From NCBI RefSeq assembly GCF_016583645.1, contig NZ_NRRL01000051.1:1-49205 (forward strand): 49,205 nt of DNA, in the 5' to 3' direction. A program made the position numbers and the translations under genes. Source of the DNA: Rhodovibrio sodomensis (GTDB lineage Bacteria > Pseudomonadota > Alphaproteobacteria > Kiloniellales > Rhodovibrionaceae). This document shows, piece by piece, positions 25,620 through 34,310 of this stretch; position 1 is the stretch's first letter; each line of letters begins with the position of its first letter. Under the pieces are notes generated by a model. The model did not search any database, was not told where the DNA came from, and worked only from the letters and a program-made list of their open reading frames with translations.

Positions 25620-26038
25620 GATGACGCCTCCTTCGGGTTGCTTGGCGTGTCGTTCCAGGGTGGGCCGGGGGCCTCCCGGCATGTCGCCCGATCCATGTGC
25701 CAGCATCCGCGCGTCGCAGGGCGTGCGCGGCATCACACGTCACGCAACCGTGACGACGCGTGAGGGGCCGGCCGCCGCCATCAGCGTCGGCGCGCGAACA
25801 CCAGCGGCGGGATACCGGTCCCCGCGTTTCCGGGCGTGGGCGGTGGAGGTGCGTGATCAGATACCCGGGACCTGACCGCGGCGGGCGTGCTGACCTCTGG
25901 GCCGTCGCCAGGGGCTGGCCGTGAGCCGCGCCGTCGTCTTCGATGTCAACGCGAGGAAGGCCTGTCTTGACCGGCGCCCGCGGTCGGTCACATTCGAGCA
26001 AAAGCATACCCGTGCAACGATGGATTGGTAGGTGAGCC
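25620..26038. other. Divergent regulatory gap with palindrome
   Basis: No gene. A perfect palindrome GTCACG-CAAC-CGTGAC (25739-25754) sits about 120 bp upstream of the membrane-protein start and could be an operator. The remainder shows no structure I can name. Confidence 0.45.
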
Positions 26039-26698
26039 GTGACCGCAGGCGGCAAAGTCCCGGACGCGATCGCCCGGCTTGAGAGCCAGCTTCCGCTGCA
26101 AAGCCGGCAGGCGCGCCTGTCGGAACCGGTGCGTCAGGCGCATCGTGCGATTCTGCAAGCCCTCGCCGAGCGGGGTGAGCCCCCGACCGACCATGACTTG
26201 GCCGCGATCGTGGGTGCCGATCGCGTTGCCGATGTCATCCGGGAACTGGGCGATGCCGATCTGGTCGTACTCGATGCGGATCGGGCCCGCGTCGTGGGCG
26301 CCTACCCGATGACGATCGAACCGACCCCGCATCGCCTGGCGTTGAACGGGACGGTCGTGAGCGCGATGTGCGCGCTGGACGCGCTCGCGGTCGCGCCGAT
26401 GTACCACTGCCAGGTCACGATCACGTCGCGTTGCGGCGTCACCGGCGAGCCGATCCATATCGAGCAGCGCGATGAGACGATCCAGCTCGCCGAGCCGTCC
26501 GCCGATGTCCGCGTTGGGGTGAAATGGCAGAACCCGTCGGGCCACGCGGCGCATAGTATGTGTTTGCAGATGGTTTTCCTGGCCGATGGGCCGGTATCGG
26601 AGATGTGGGCGAAAGAGGACCCCGAGGCGCGCACGACCTTTACCCTGGAGGAAGCTGTCGCCTTCGGCGCCGGCTTCTTCAGGCCGATCGCGGGCTAG
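26039..26698 (+). CDS. Organomercurial lyase (MerB)-like protein
   Basis: A 219-aa protein from GTG 26039 with AGGTGAG upstream. MerB cleaves the carbon-mercury bond by protonolysis. The catalytic set is conserved: Cys111 and Asp114 in MCALDALA, Cys132 in TSRCG and Cys175 in HSMCLQMVF, with the same spacing as C96, D99, C117 and C159 of E. coli MerB (one residue longer before the last Cys). The N-terminal helical part (residues 30-85) matches the winged-helix-like region of MerB. No merA, merR or transport gene is nearby, so true mercury resistance is unproven; a MerB-related role in another metal or organometal process is possible. Confidence 0.8.
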   Translation: MTAGGKVPDAIARLESQLPLQSRQARLSEPVRQAHRAILQALAERGEPPTDHDLAAIVGADRVADVIRELGDADLVVLDADRARVVGAYPMTIEPTPHRLALNGTVVSAMCALDALAVAPMYHCQVTITSRCGVTGEPIHIEQRDETIQLAEPSADVRVGVKWQNPSGHAAHSMCLQMVFLADGPVSEMWAKEDPEARTTFTLEEAVAFGAGFFRPIAG

Positions 26699-27470
26699 GC
26701 AAATCGGGCTCGCGCCGGCTGCGATGCGCCCGCGGCCTCGGACGCCTCCGGCTCGTCGGCCGGCCCGTGCGCACGCCGCTCGAAAACGCGACGACCGCGT
26801 CGGTCAGAAACCGGCTCGCCGGCGCCAGAGCGTGGCCGTCGCTGTGCCGGCCCTGGTTCTGCCGGTAGAAGCGCTGCGGCTGCAGCAGGTGGAGCTCGTC
26901 CCGGGCCCGGGTCATGGCGACGTAGAGCAGCCGGCGTTCTCCTCGATGCCCTCTGCCGTGCCGGTCGCCATGTCGGTCGGGAAGCAGCCGTCAACGACAT
27001 TCAGCACGAAGACGGCACGGTACGCCGGGCCCTTCACGGAGTGGATGGCTGACATCACCAGCCAGTCGTCGTCCTGGCTCGGGGCGCCGGCCCCGCGCTT
27101 TCCAGTGGGTCGAGGTCGACATCGGTCAGGAACCGCCCGCGGTCCGGGTAACCCTGGGCGATCATTTCGAGTTGGCCGGGATCGCGCATACGGTCCTGCG
27201 GGTTGTCGTGAAGCCGGTCTAAATGAGTCTGAGCCAGCCCTGGCCGATCCATCCACGGCCTCTCTGTGTCGCGTAGGCGGGCGTACGTCTCGGTGGGGGC
27301 CGACATTCCGCTTGCGCTTGACCGGGCGGCTGAGCGGTCTCCAGCGCCGCCGCGAGGTCCGGTTGCGTCTCGACGGCTGCATGGATCTGACGCGCCGTTG
27401 CCGGCCCGATCCCGGGCAGGAGTTGCAGGACGCAGAAGGCGGCCACCCGGTCGCGCGGGTTTCCCCCCAT
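26679..27470 (-). pseudogene. Decayed UvrD/PcrA-type helicase, C-terminal half
   Basis: Leftward fragments in several frames spell the end of a UvrD-like helicase in the right order: NPRDRVAAFCVLQLLPGIGPATARQ (about 27470-27370), DPGQLEMIAQGYPDRGRFLTDVDLDP (about 27200-27110), WLVMSAIHSVKGPAYRAVFVLNVVDGCFPTD (motif V, about 27070-26970) and MTRARDELHLLQPQRFY (motif VI, about 26915). Frameshifts and a stop separate them, and the motor domain 1 is absent. Decay plus a missing 5' end next to an integrase module suggests disruption by that insertion. A frame with a strong GGAGG start (27617-27219) reads into the first fragment but is probably not functional. Confidence 0.75.
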
Positions 27471-27776
27471 CGGAGTAAGGTGAAACTGGCTGGCCTCATC
27501 GCGCGTCGCGGGTCGTGACCAGCTGCGGCGGGGCGTTGCCCCGCAGTGGGCGCAGCTCCGAATTCGATCGACTGTCAGGTTGAACGACGGCATCAGGACG
27601 TGCGACGACTCACTCATAGCTTGACCTCCGTTTACACTTCCGAGATCGCAACGCCTCGGGCACAGAGATTCCAAGGCCATGCCACCGTTATCTATTAGCT
27701 CAGTGGTGAATTACTGGAGCTCGAGGCTGGGGTGTCGCGCTCGATTTGAACCGCACCAATGTGGAGGGATAACGCT

Positions 27777-28403
27777 ATGATGACCAGCAAAATCGATCCG
27801 GGTCATATTTCCACAGATGCGATTATAGATTCCATTATAGATTATATTTCTTTGTCCGAATCGAAATTCGCCACCCCCAAAATGCCTAGCAATCAGTCGG
27901 ATCTTCGTCGTGAAGCTGAGCGCACCATTGAAAAATACACAATAGACGAATTCCCAAATGTTCAGTCCCATCATGAAACCAATATACATTTATTGAGCCC
28001 AGTACATGGCATCAAATTAAAGGAATATTACGGTTGGAAACAATATTCGTATAGTTGTAAGGATCTGCTGATCGATTTCGGCGAATCGGATCTTATCATC
28101 GAGTGCGTGAACAGACCCGATACTTTACGTGAGGTTATTACCGCTTTTAATCGGAATCAAAAGCTGCTCGATCATATTCGGATTGAAAGTGGCGGTCGAC
28201 TCTCATTTGGCCTCGTGATTTTTAGCTATTTAAAGCAATTTAAGACAGTCGAGCCGGGGGCTGAAGATTTTGACAATGTTATCGATGCGGTTAACTCGGA
28301 TATTGAGCGCGCATGTCCGCAATTCCCGGTGAATTTAGATATCTCACATTCTCTTATCAGACGAGATATGTGCCATATAGTTGGAGTTATAACAAATCTA
28401 TGA
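27777..28403 (+). CDS. A+T-rich gene of unknown function, 208 aa
   Basis: Starts at ATG 27777 (or 27780) with GGAGGG upstream. Composition is far more A+T-rich than anything around it, a sign of recent transfer. The product begins MMTSKIDPGHISTDAIIDSI and has a central KDLLIDFGESDLIIECVNRP strand region, then helices (LREVITAFNRNQKLLDHI) and a C-terminal INSDIERACPQFPVNLDIS-type segment (here VNSDIERACPQFPVNLD). No signal peptide or transmembrane span. It faces the tandem integrases tail-to-tail with a 15-bp gap, so it is likely cargo of that element. Not recognised; a phage-related or defence cargo gene is conceivable. Confidence 0.8.
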   Translation: MMTSKIDPGHISTDAIIDSIIDYISLSESKFATPKMPSNQSDLRREAERTIEKYTIDEFPNVQSHHETNIHLLSPVHGIKLKEYYGWKQYSYSCKDLLIDFGESDLIIECVNRPDTLREVITAFNRNQKLLDHIRIESGGRLSFGLVIFSYLKQFKTVEPGAEDFDNVIDAVNSDIERACPQFPVNLDISHSLIRRDMCHIVGVITNL

Positions 28404-28418
28404 TGTAAACAAGTGGCA

Positions 28419-29480
28419 TTATGACGTATCGTGGTTATTGAGAGAGTGCATGTACGCCTGAACATATTGCGCAAAGCGCTTCGACGCTTCGATCTGCTGA
28501 GCCTGCTCTTGGTAGATTCGTGTCATGGCCTCCGTGCGGTGCTTGAGAAGGGTGCTTGCCAAGTTGGCGTTCTCCGGCATTTCTTCGGCGATAAAGGTCG
28601 CGCCGGCATCGCGTAGTCGGTGAGGAGAAACTGCGATACCGAGGCGTTCCCGGGTCACCTTCTTCATTGCCGGGTACATCGTCCCCGGGCGGACGGGAGT
28701 GCCGCCCTTCACGATCCAGAAACCGTTGTGGTTTGGCGCGTAAGCAGCCCGGTACACGGTCAGCCAGGTTCGGATCGCTTCGGCGATCACCGCGGGTAAC
28801 CGGCGTCGGCTCGCTTCGCCGGTCTTCATGACATCTGCTGGGACATCCAGAAGTCCGGCATCAACCCGGACGTTGTCCACTGTCAGGGTTTCCAGCGCGC
28901 GCCGGCGTTCTGGGCATACAGTTCCCAGGGCGAGCCAGAGACCGTCCCGATACGTCTGGATTTCTGCCCACGTCACGCCGCCGCTTTCCATCGCCTCGAT
29001 CATCAGCGCGATCCCGGTCGCGTAAAGATCGTGTGCGTTGAGGAGTTTACCGCCCGCGTTTTTCCTTTTTGGTGTGTTTCGCCCGACACGATCCAGGTTT
29101 CTGCACGTGTCGGTTAGCCAGGACCAATCGTCGTTCGGATGCAGTAGATGAGCGATCGAAGCCAGCATGCAGACTTGGCTGTGGACAGTGTGCGGTTGGC
29201 AACGGGCTTGAAGCTCGGCCACGAAAGCGCGCACACCCTCGGGGTGGATGGCCTCCGGCAAGGCGTGGGCGCGAACACAGCGGAGATAGCGGGTGTAAAC
29301 GCCCGCAACGTTGTACTGCCGGGGGCGGGACCAGGGCTTTTCACGTCGGCGCGCCCAGCGCCGGAATGTCTCTGGATCGTCGGGATCGAACAGGGCGCGC
29401 CAAACGGCTTGTTCGGCTTCGGGCCAAGACGCGCAATCGGACGCTACACCTTCAGAGGTCGTTTCATAGATAACAGTCAT
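28419..29480 (-). CDS. Tyrosine recombinase/integrase (second of tandem pair)
   Basis: A 353-aa protein; ATG 29480 overlaps the stop of the upstream integrase by ATGA. Catalytic residues: Arg in CPERRRALETLTV, His-x-x-Arg in SPHRLRDAGATF, and the late His and Tyr in LLKHRTEAMTRIY. The N-terminal part includes a SAM-like core-binding region (VAGVYTRYLRCVRAHALPEAI). Two coupled integrases of about 350 and 740 aa plus a small Xis recall Tn554-type recombinase sets, though identity is not claimed. Expected role: excision and integration of the surrounding element. Confidence 0.85.
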   Translation of the reverse strand: MTVIYETTSEGVASDCASWPEAEQAVWRALFDPDDPETFRRWARRREKPWSRPRQYNVAGVYTRYLRCVRAHALPEAIHPEGVRAFVAELQARCQPHTVHSQVCMLASIAHLLHPNDDWSWLTDTCRNLDRVGRNTPKRKNAGGKLLNAHDLYATGIALMIEAMESGGVTWAEIQTYRDGLWLALGTVCPERRRALETLTVDNVRVDAGLLDVPADVMKTGEASRRRLPAVIAEAIRTWLTVYRAAYAPNHNGFWIVKGGTPVRPGTMYPAMKKVTRERLGIAVSPHRLRDAGATFIAEEMPENANLASTLLKHRTEAMTRIYQEQAQQIEASKRFAQYVQAYMHSLNNHDTS

Positions 29481-31687
29481 GAGGGCGCCTTCTGTAAGTT
29501 TAACCGTAGAGCGTCCGCAAGATCTGCCGTAAACGCCCCCAGAAGCTCCTGGAACGTCTTCTGTGCGAGGAGGTCGTTGATTTCCGCGTAGTAGGCCTCC
29601 GTGGTTTCTTTTTTCGTATGACCAAGTACCTTCTGGACAATATCCATCGCCGATGGATCCTGATCGAGCACTAACTTGGCGGTGAGGTGTCGGTTCGCGT
29701 GAAGGTCGAGCCAAAAGCCTGCCTGCCACGCGCGGTTATGGTAGTCGCGCGCGTGTTTTGTATGGGGTCTTTCGGTCATACCGGCCGTCGGAAAGAGATA
29801 TGGGTTTTGGGGATCGCTTCCGCGCCGCCGCATGACCTCGGGGCGGATCCAGTCGCGATAGAAACGAAGAGCCTCGGTCGCGAATTGGGTGACGATCACA
29901 GTGGTTTCGCGCTGGTTCTTGACCTCGGTGGCTGACAGCCAGATGCGCGCATGGCCCTTTGGATCTTCGGGGATCCGAAGATTGGGCTCTAACCCGGTTC
30001 CAGGCGCACCAATCCGAAGCTCGGCGATGTTTTCCCGGCGGAGCGGGTTGCCACGAAGTATGCCGGCGACGACGGCAGTGTTTGCGTCGTTCAGTTCTTT
30101 GTCGCTGAGCAGCGCCGGGTCGCCGACAGCGGAGAGCCGCTTCCGGACGTGGCCCAGGAGACCTTCAGGTAGCCGCCACCAAGCGAGAAGTTTTGCGTCA
30201 CCTCCTTGTTGGACGAACTGATCCAACATCCGAGCGTGCCTGGGGCCGATTCGTTGTTTCCGGAAGGTGCGCTTGTGACCGTCTTTCGTGCGCTTCCACC
30301 CGGTCACGTCCGGGTGGAAGCGGTCGTAATAGCCGTCGAAAGCCGCGACCAGGTCGTCCGGCAACCCCAGGTCGGTGGCGATCGCCTTGAAGACCGACAC
30401 AGTAAACTTGAGGGTGCTGTTTCGCTTGGACGGGCGAGCTTCTCCTTTCGCGTGGGCGCGCTGCTGCTGACGGAGGTATTGGCGGGAGAGGGTGCGTCTC
30501 AGCACCCGTTCGTTCAGCAGATCCGTCAGGCAATGTGGCATGAATCCGATATCGTGTATCGCGGCGTTTGCCGCGTAGGTCATCACGGTTCGCATGTTCG
30601 GCTCGCTTTCTTTGCTACGAAGCCGTCCCGGAAGAGCGGGCTCGGTGTCGGCGAAGGGATCGACGTATTCGCTATCGGTGGCGCTTACGACCAATGCCGT
30701 AAGATCGACGTCCGAACCGGTCTGGGTTCGATCGCCGAAATTCGCTTCCACGTAGGCCGCCCAATCGGCCTTCAAGTCATCGGGGAGATGCTGGAAGAAT
30801 GTCGAATGTGGACTCGACAGCCCATCGGCATGGATGCGGTTAAGCTTTGTCGCCGGCCACGTCGGGATCTTGCTCTGGAGTGCTTCCCAGGCGTAGATCG
30901 TCGCGCGAGCCGTCTCGAACGGCCGGGCGACTTTCCGCTTTTCTAGGTCGGTCCAGAGCTCCTGGATCGTATCGTCACTCACGTTGGCGGCCGGGATCCC
31001 GTGGCGGAAGCAATACTCGACGAGCGGCCAGATCTTGGCTTCAAAGTGGCCGAGCCCGCGGCGACCTCCTGTAGAATATGAGCGGATCTCGGCGACAAGC
31101 GCGGCCCAATCGCCCGTCAACATCGACTTCTGAAGCCTTTGTTGACTGTTTAAATCGACGAGGGCGACCGCACCGCGTACGTGGCTCGTGATCGTTGCGG
31201 CGCTGGCTTTGGCGACCCCCAAGTCGGTGTGTCGGAGCGTTTTCAGCCGGCTCTCCAACGCCTTCATGTTGGCTGGAAGATCGCGGCCGTCTCGGCTCAT
31301 GCTTAAGGTGTGGATGACTTTCTTCAACGCCGAGCGCCGCGGACGGAGCGCACTCTCGGCCCATGGCTGGAGTTCCAAAGCGGTCCACGCATCGGCAAGC
31401 GTGGCCTCGCCCTTAAAGACGCGGTCGGCGAGCGCATCGGGGATGGGATCGAGATCCAGAAGCCGTTCCAGATGCGTACGTTCTTCCCGGAACTGTTTTG
31501 GGCTGATCGCCTCTTTCCGCGTTTCATGGGCGTTGAGCACGTCGGTCGCCGTGACCTCAGCGGGCAGTGCGCCTCTTGTTTCGGCGATGTGGAGCAGAAC
31601 TTTGCGTACGTTGTTAACTGCCCGGTCACCGAGCTGATGGCGATGGACGTGTGCAGTGGCGATCAGATCGGCTAGGCTCGCGGTCAT
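29477..31687 (-). CDS. Large tyrosine recombinase/integrase (first of tandem pair)
   Basis: A 736-aa protein from ATG 31687. The C-terminal 200 residues are the catalytic domain: GNPLRRENIAELRIG (first Arg), DLHANRHLTAKL (His-x-x-Arg) and VLGHTKKETTEAYY (His and nucleophile Tyr). The first 500 residues are helical, with little similarity to known domains, and include WKRTKDGHKRTFRKQRIG shortly before the catalytic part. Unusual length for an integrase; such long forms occur in multi-recombinase elements. Downstream the second integrase gene overlaps by 4 bp. Upstream are direct repeats and a small excisionase-like gene. Confidence 0.85.
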   Translation of the reverse strand: MTASLADLIATAHVHRHQLGDRAVNNVRKVLLHIAETRGALPAEVTATDVLNAHETRKEAISPKQFREERTHLERLLDLDPIPDALADRVFKGEATLADAWTALELQPWAESALRPRRSALKKVIHTLSMSRDGRDLPANMKALESRLKTLRHTDLGVAKASAATITSHVRGAVALVDLNSQQRLQKSMLTGDWAALVAEIRSYSTGGRRGLGHFEAKIWPLVEYCFRHGIPAANVSDDTIQELWTDLEKRKVARPFETARATIYAWEALQSKIPTWPATKLNRIHADGLSSPHSTFFQHLPDDLKADWAAYVEANFGDRTQTGSDVDLTALVVSATDSEYVDPFADTEPALPGRLRSKESEPNMRTVMTYAANAAIHDIGFMPHCLTDLLNERVLRRTLSRQYLRQQQRAHAKGEARPSKRNSTLKFTVSVFKAIATDLGLPDDLVAAFDGYYDRFHPDVTGWKRTKDGHKRTFRKQRIGPRHARMLDQFVQQGGDAKLLAWWRLPEGLLGHVRKRLSAVGDPALLSDKELNDANTAVVAGILRGNPLRRENIAELRIGAPGTGLEPNLRIPEDPKGHARIWLSATEVKNQRETTVIVTQFATEALRFYRDWIRPEVMRRRGSDPQNPYLFPTAGMTERPHTKHARDYHNRAWQAGFWLDLHANRHLTAKLVLDQDPSAMDIVQKVLGHTKKETTEAYYAEINDLLAQKTFQELLGAFTADLADALRLNLQKAPS

Positions 31688-31743
31688 CGCACCTCCTTGC
31701 CGCTCCGGGGTGGCCTGTGAATATAAAGGGTGTATAAAAGTGT

Positions 31744-31900
31744 TTGCGGCATGTTGCGGAACCTCCGGAACAGGGCGGATATTTTAAAAAACGGTACATC
31801 ATATAAAGATCCGTTGTATGTCTGCCCGTTCTTTAAATATCCGGACGTTTCCTGGAAATTCGGTATTAGTGCGGCAATCTGCGGCATCTGCGGAACAATT
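31744..31900. repeat. Direct and inverted repeats upstream of the integrase pair
   Basis: TTGCGGCATGTTGCGGAAC (about 31745-31763) recurs as CTGCGGCATCTGCGGAAC (about 31880-31897). Between them lie two imperfectly inverted segments, ATTTTAAAAAACGGTACATC and CCGTTCTTTAAATATCCG. The 226-bp gap between int and xis is the natural place for promoters and recombinase arm sites. Confidence 0.5.
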
Positions 31901-31913
31901 CCCGCTACCACTT

Positions 31914-32093
31914 CTAAACGAGAAGCTCCGCGACATATTGTTTATACGAAGAGTACGGTATCAGCCATCGCCCGCCCTCCGTGCAGCGCACTGCCTTCAG
32001 GCGTTCGCTCTGGATTAAGTAGCGTACATGACGAGACGAATGACGAAGTCGCTCGGCCACTTCTTCTGTCGTCAAAAACTCGGGTTCGTTCAT
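31914..32093 (-). CDS. Excisionase-like small HTH protein, 59 aa
   Basis: A leftward frame from ATG 32093 (GAGGAG 7 nt upstream) to TAG 31914. The product starts MNEPEFLTTEEVAERLRHSS and continues RHVRYLIQSERLKAVRCTEGGRWLIP: the winged-helix pattern of the excisionase/AlpA/MerR-like HTH family (LTTEEVA..L..S...V...I..G.L.A....GGRW.I). It ends shortly after. It precedes the two integrase genes in the same direction and probably directs excision or controls their expression. Confidence 0.8.
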   Translation of the reverse strand: MNEPEFLTTEEVAERLRHSSRHVRYLIQSERLKAVRCTEGGRWLIPYSSYKQYVAELLV

Positions 32094-32600
32094 CTTCGAA
32101 CTCCTCGTCTTTTCTGCCTTAAATTTAATCGTTGCGTTCCGTCGTCGTGACGCATCGCGTCCTACGAACGAATATGGGTCAGTCGTCGTGTTTATGCCAA
32201 AACTCTTTATTGTTGCGTTTTGCCAGTGTTTTTAGTCCGCCAGTGAAGCGTGACGAAACGGAACGGAAGGCTGGTTTTGGAAAGAGGACTCGTCTGTTCT
32301 GCCTGAAGATCTTTCCATTCCGTTCGTCAATGTTTCTGCGCATAAGGGCAAAGGCATGTGTAAATACATTTTTTGCGCGTAAAACGGTATAGTATTAGTT
32401 CTAACGGGTGTGCCGCACCGCAACGTGTTGGGGTCAATGAAGGGTCTCCTGATAGGGCACACCCGTCTCGCCGGCAAAGATTGCTGGCGCGCACGGTCTG
32501 ACGGGCGCCCCGGCCCAGCGCCCATTTCAGTTCTACGAAGCGGTTGCTGCGCCTGTAAGAGTCCGGCGTCTACACCATCAGGGGTTTCTGTGGGCAGACG
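32094..32600. other. Gap with remains of a serine recombinase
   Basis: No intact gene. A frame at about 32437 begins MKGLLIGHTRLAGKD, which resembles the serine-resolvase start (M..LIGYARVST.DQ), but the catalytic domain is absent or scrambled. It may be the lost front of the HTH-rich ORF that follows. Otherwise A+T-rich in 32190-32400, possibly promoter sequence. Confidence 0.35.
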
Positions 32601-33227
32601 GTGCGGGGGCGCCGGGCGGTCAAGACGGCATTCGAACGCGCCCGGCAGGCCAACAGACCCGGTCCGAAGCCGAAGCCGCGGGCCCGCGCCGGAGCCATCT
32701 CGGATCAGGAGCGCACCCGGATCTGGTCCGCCTATCTGGCCGGGGCCTCCGTTCAGGACCTGGTGACGACCTGCGGGCGCTCCGAGAACACCATTTACAA
32801 GATCATCAAGCGCCTGAAGCCGGTGCGCCGTATTGAACCCGATTGCATGGTCAGGTTTTGGAGGCGGGGCCACTCGATTGTCGGGATCGCGCGTTACGAC
32901 AAGATCAGCCAGAGAACCGTGCGCCGCAAGCTTGCCGAGGCTGGGATCGGGTCGACCCAACCGTTGAAGGATGGGCTCGCACTCGTGGAAGCCGGGGTGA
33001 GCGTCGAGGCGGCCGCCGAGCGGGTGATTTGCGATCCGGCCCGGCTGCGCGGCGCCGTGAAGCGCGCGGCGCGGGCGCGACAGGCGGCCGAGACCGGGAG
33101 CTTGCAGGCCAGGGGCGTGGCGTCTGCCGAGATCGCCGCGCGGCTGGGGCCGCAATGGACCCGGGCGGACGTGGAGAAGCTGCTGATGGAGGCTGAGGAC
33201 GACGGACGGGCGCAGCTGCGGATTTGA
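32601..33227 (+). CDS. HTH-rich DNA-binding protein, possibly a recombinase remnant
   Basis: A 208-aa frame; GTG 32601 is only the first possible start and no good ribosome site is seen. Residues 18-75 (RPGPKPKPRARAGAISDQER, then AYLAGASVQDLVTTCGRSENTIYKIIKRL) look like the C-terminal HTH of serine resolvases. Two further HTH-like units follow (SIVGIARYDKISQRTVRRKL; VSVEAAAERVICDPARLRGAV). Together with the resolvase-like N-terminus in another frame upstream it may be a decayed or rearranged recombinase, or a separate regulator. Coding composition is good to the stop. Confidence 0.55.
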   Translation: MRGRRAVKTAFERARQANRPGPKPKPRARAGAISDQERTRIWSAYLAGASVQDLVTTCGRSENTIYKIIKRLKPVRRIEPDCMVRFWRRGHSIVGIARYDKISQRTVRRKLAEAGIGSTQPLKDGLALVEAGVSVEAAAERVICDPARLRGAVKRAARARQAAETGSLQARGVASAEIAARLGPQWTRADVEKLLMEAEDDGRAQLRI

Positions 33228-33464
33228 CGGCGTGATCGGTCAGTTCGCAGACCGTCTTAGCCGGTACTCTGTAATTGCCTGCCGCGCAGTCGTCCCTGGT
33301 GAGGTGTGTATCGGCACCGGTGTCACGCTTGCATAACCGTTCTCGATCAGAGAGTTGGCGCGCCGATCGGCGTCGTAATGCGTCGTCGATCTTCAGTCGT
33401 GGTTTACAAGCTGGATCATATATCAGACCATTTGTATCCAGCTAGTGTATCGGGGGACGCAGCT

Positions 33465-34052
33465 ATGACCGAGGTTTCTCATTTCGAACTTCTTTTGAAA
33501 CCGCAAGCCCCAAGCGGTCCCGGGTCGGGCGGACCGAGCAGCGTTGCGACCGTGCTACAAGGATACTTCCTGGAACTAACTAACCTTGAGGACGCCGCAT
33601 ATCAGTTCAGAGTCGACTTTGTGATCGAACCACCGGCTCCGAGCATCCCAAACCGCCAACAGCGAACGGTGGCCGGCAACGCAGTGGCTTTCGTCGACAC
33701 AGCCACACAAAACAACCAGTCGTCCGCGTTTGGCGGAAACGTCGGTGACAGCGTGTTCCCGCTGCCCAACGGGAACGTCCAGATCGAGCCAGGGGGTACG
33801 GCGCTGATCGCAGTCCTGCCCAACGCTTTCTCGCAAAGCTCGCCCCTCGCCCCTGGCGGATCTAGCGGACCCCCCTTGTTTGAGGTGCGAGGCTACGTCC
33901 GTCTCCGCCTGCCGCCAGTGCGGTTCATCAGGCAGACTGACTCACCGGTGAAGGTGCTTGCGACACCACAGAATCGCGCGACCTACCTATCGACCGACGG
34001 CACATCCGGTTCCAGTGGAATGCCTTCGTTCAGCATCAGCGATCAGACATAA
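33465..34052 (+). CDS. Unknown protein, beta-rich, 195 aa
   Basis: ATG 33465 follows GGGGGA by about 7 nt; a longer frame from 33306 is less likely. The product (MTEVSHFELLLKPQAPSGPG, then a Ser/Gly linker) is rich in alternating hydrophobic strands: VATVLQGYFLELTNLED, YQFRVDFVIEPP and FEVRGYVRLRLPPVRF. There is a Gly/Ser/Pro linker and no signal peptide. The shape suggests a cytoplasmic or surface beta-sandwich. A 74-aa gene follows after 33 bp and is probably in the same transcript. No family recognised. Confidence 0.6.
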   Translation: MTEVSHFELLLKPQAPSGPGSGGPSSVATVLQGYFLELTNLEDAAYQFRVDFVIEPPAPSIPNRQQRTVAGNAVAFVDTATQNNQSSAFGGNVGDSVFPLPNGNVQIEPGGTALIAVLPNAFSQSSPLAPGGSSGPPLFEVRGYVRLRLPPVRFIRQTDSPVKVLATPQNRATYLSTDGTSGSSGMPSFSISDQT

Positions 34053-34085
34053 GCTTCGTTACCGCTAGCTTCGGGCCAAGCCAAG

Positions 34086-34310
34086 ATGGAAGTGGAGCCA
34101 GAAGACTTTAGGTTGCGCCCACCGCGGCGGGATGTCGAGGATCTTCTCGACCGCGCTGACCGGTTCTCCCAGACCCTGTCAGCGGAAGCTCAGGCCGAAC
34201 TTTTGATGGGGCAAATGATGCAGCTTGACCCCGACAGCGAGGCCGTATCGCAAATTAACAAAGCGCTCAAAGACGCGGGTGCAAACCTCACCATCAAAAA
34301 GGGGAAATAG
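34086..34310 (+). CDS. Small acidic helical protein, 74 aa
   Basis: ATG 34086. The sequence (MEVEPEDFRLRPPRRDVEDL, then LDRADRFSQTLSAEAQAELLMGQMMQLDPDSEAV) is predicted almost entirely helical and acidic, with a basic C-terminus (TIKKGK). It follows the beta-rich gene by 33 bp and may be its partner. Not recognised. Confidence 0.5.
   Translation: MEVEPEDFRLRPPRRDVEDLLDRADRFSQTLSAEAQAELLMGQMMQLDPDSEAVSQINKALKDAGANLTIKKGK

Noticed and set aside
27690..27760. tRNA-like segment (TAGCTCAGTGGT, later a GGTTCAAATC on the opposite strand)
   Set aside because: The D-stem GCTC/GAGC pairs, but the loop is too long, there is no anticodon stem, and the T-arm-like part is on the other strand. No cloverleaf can be drawn.
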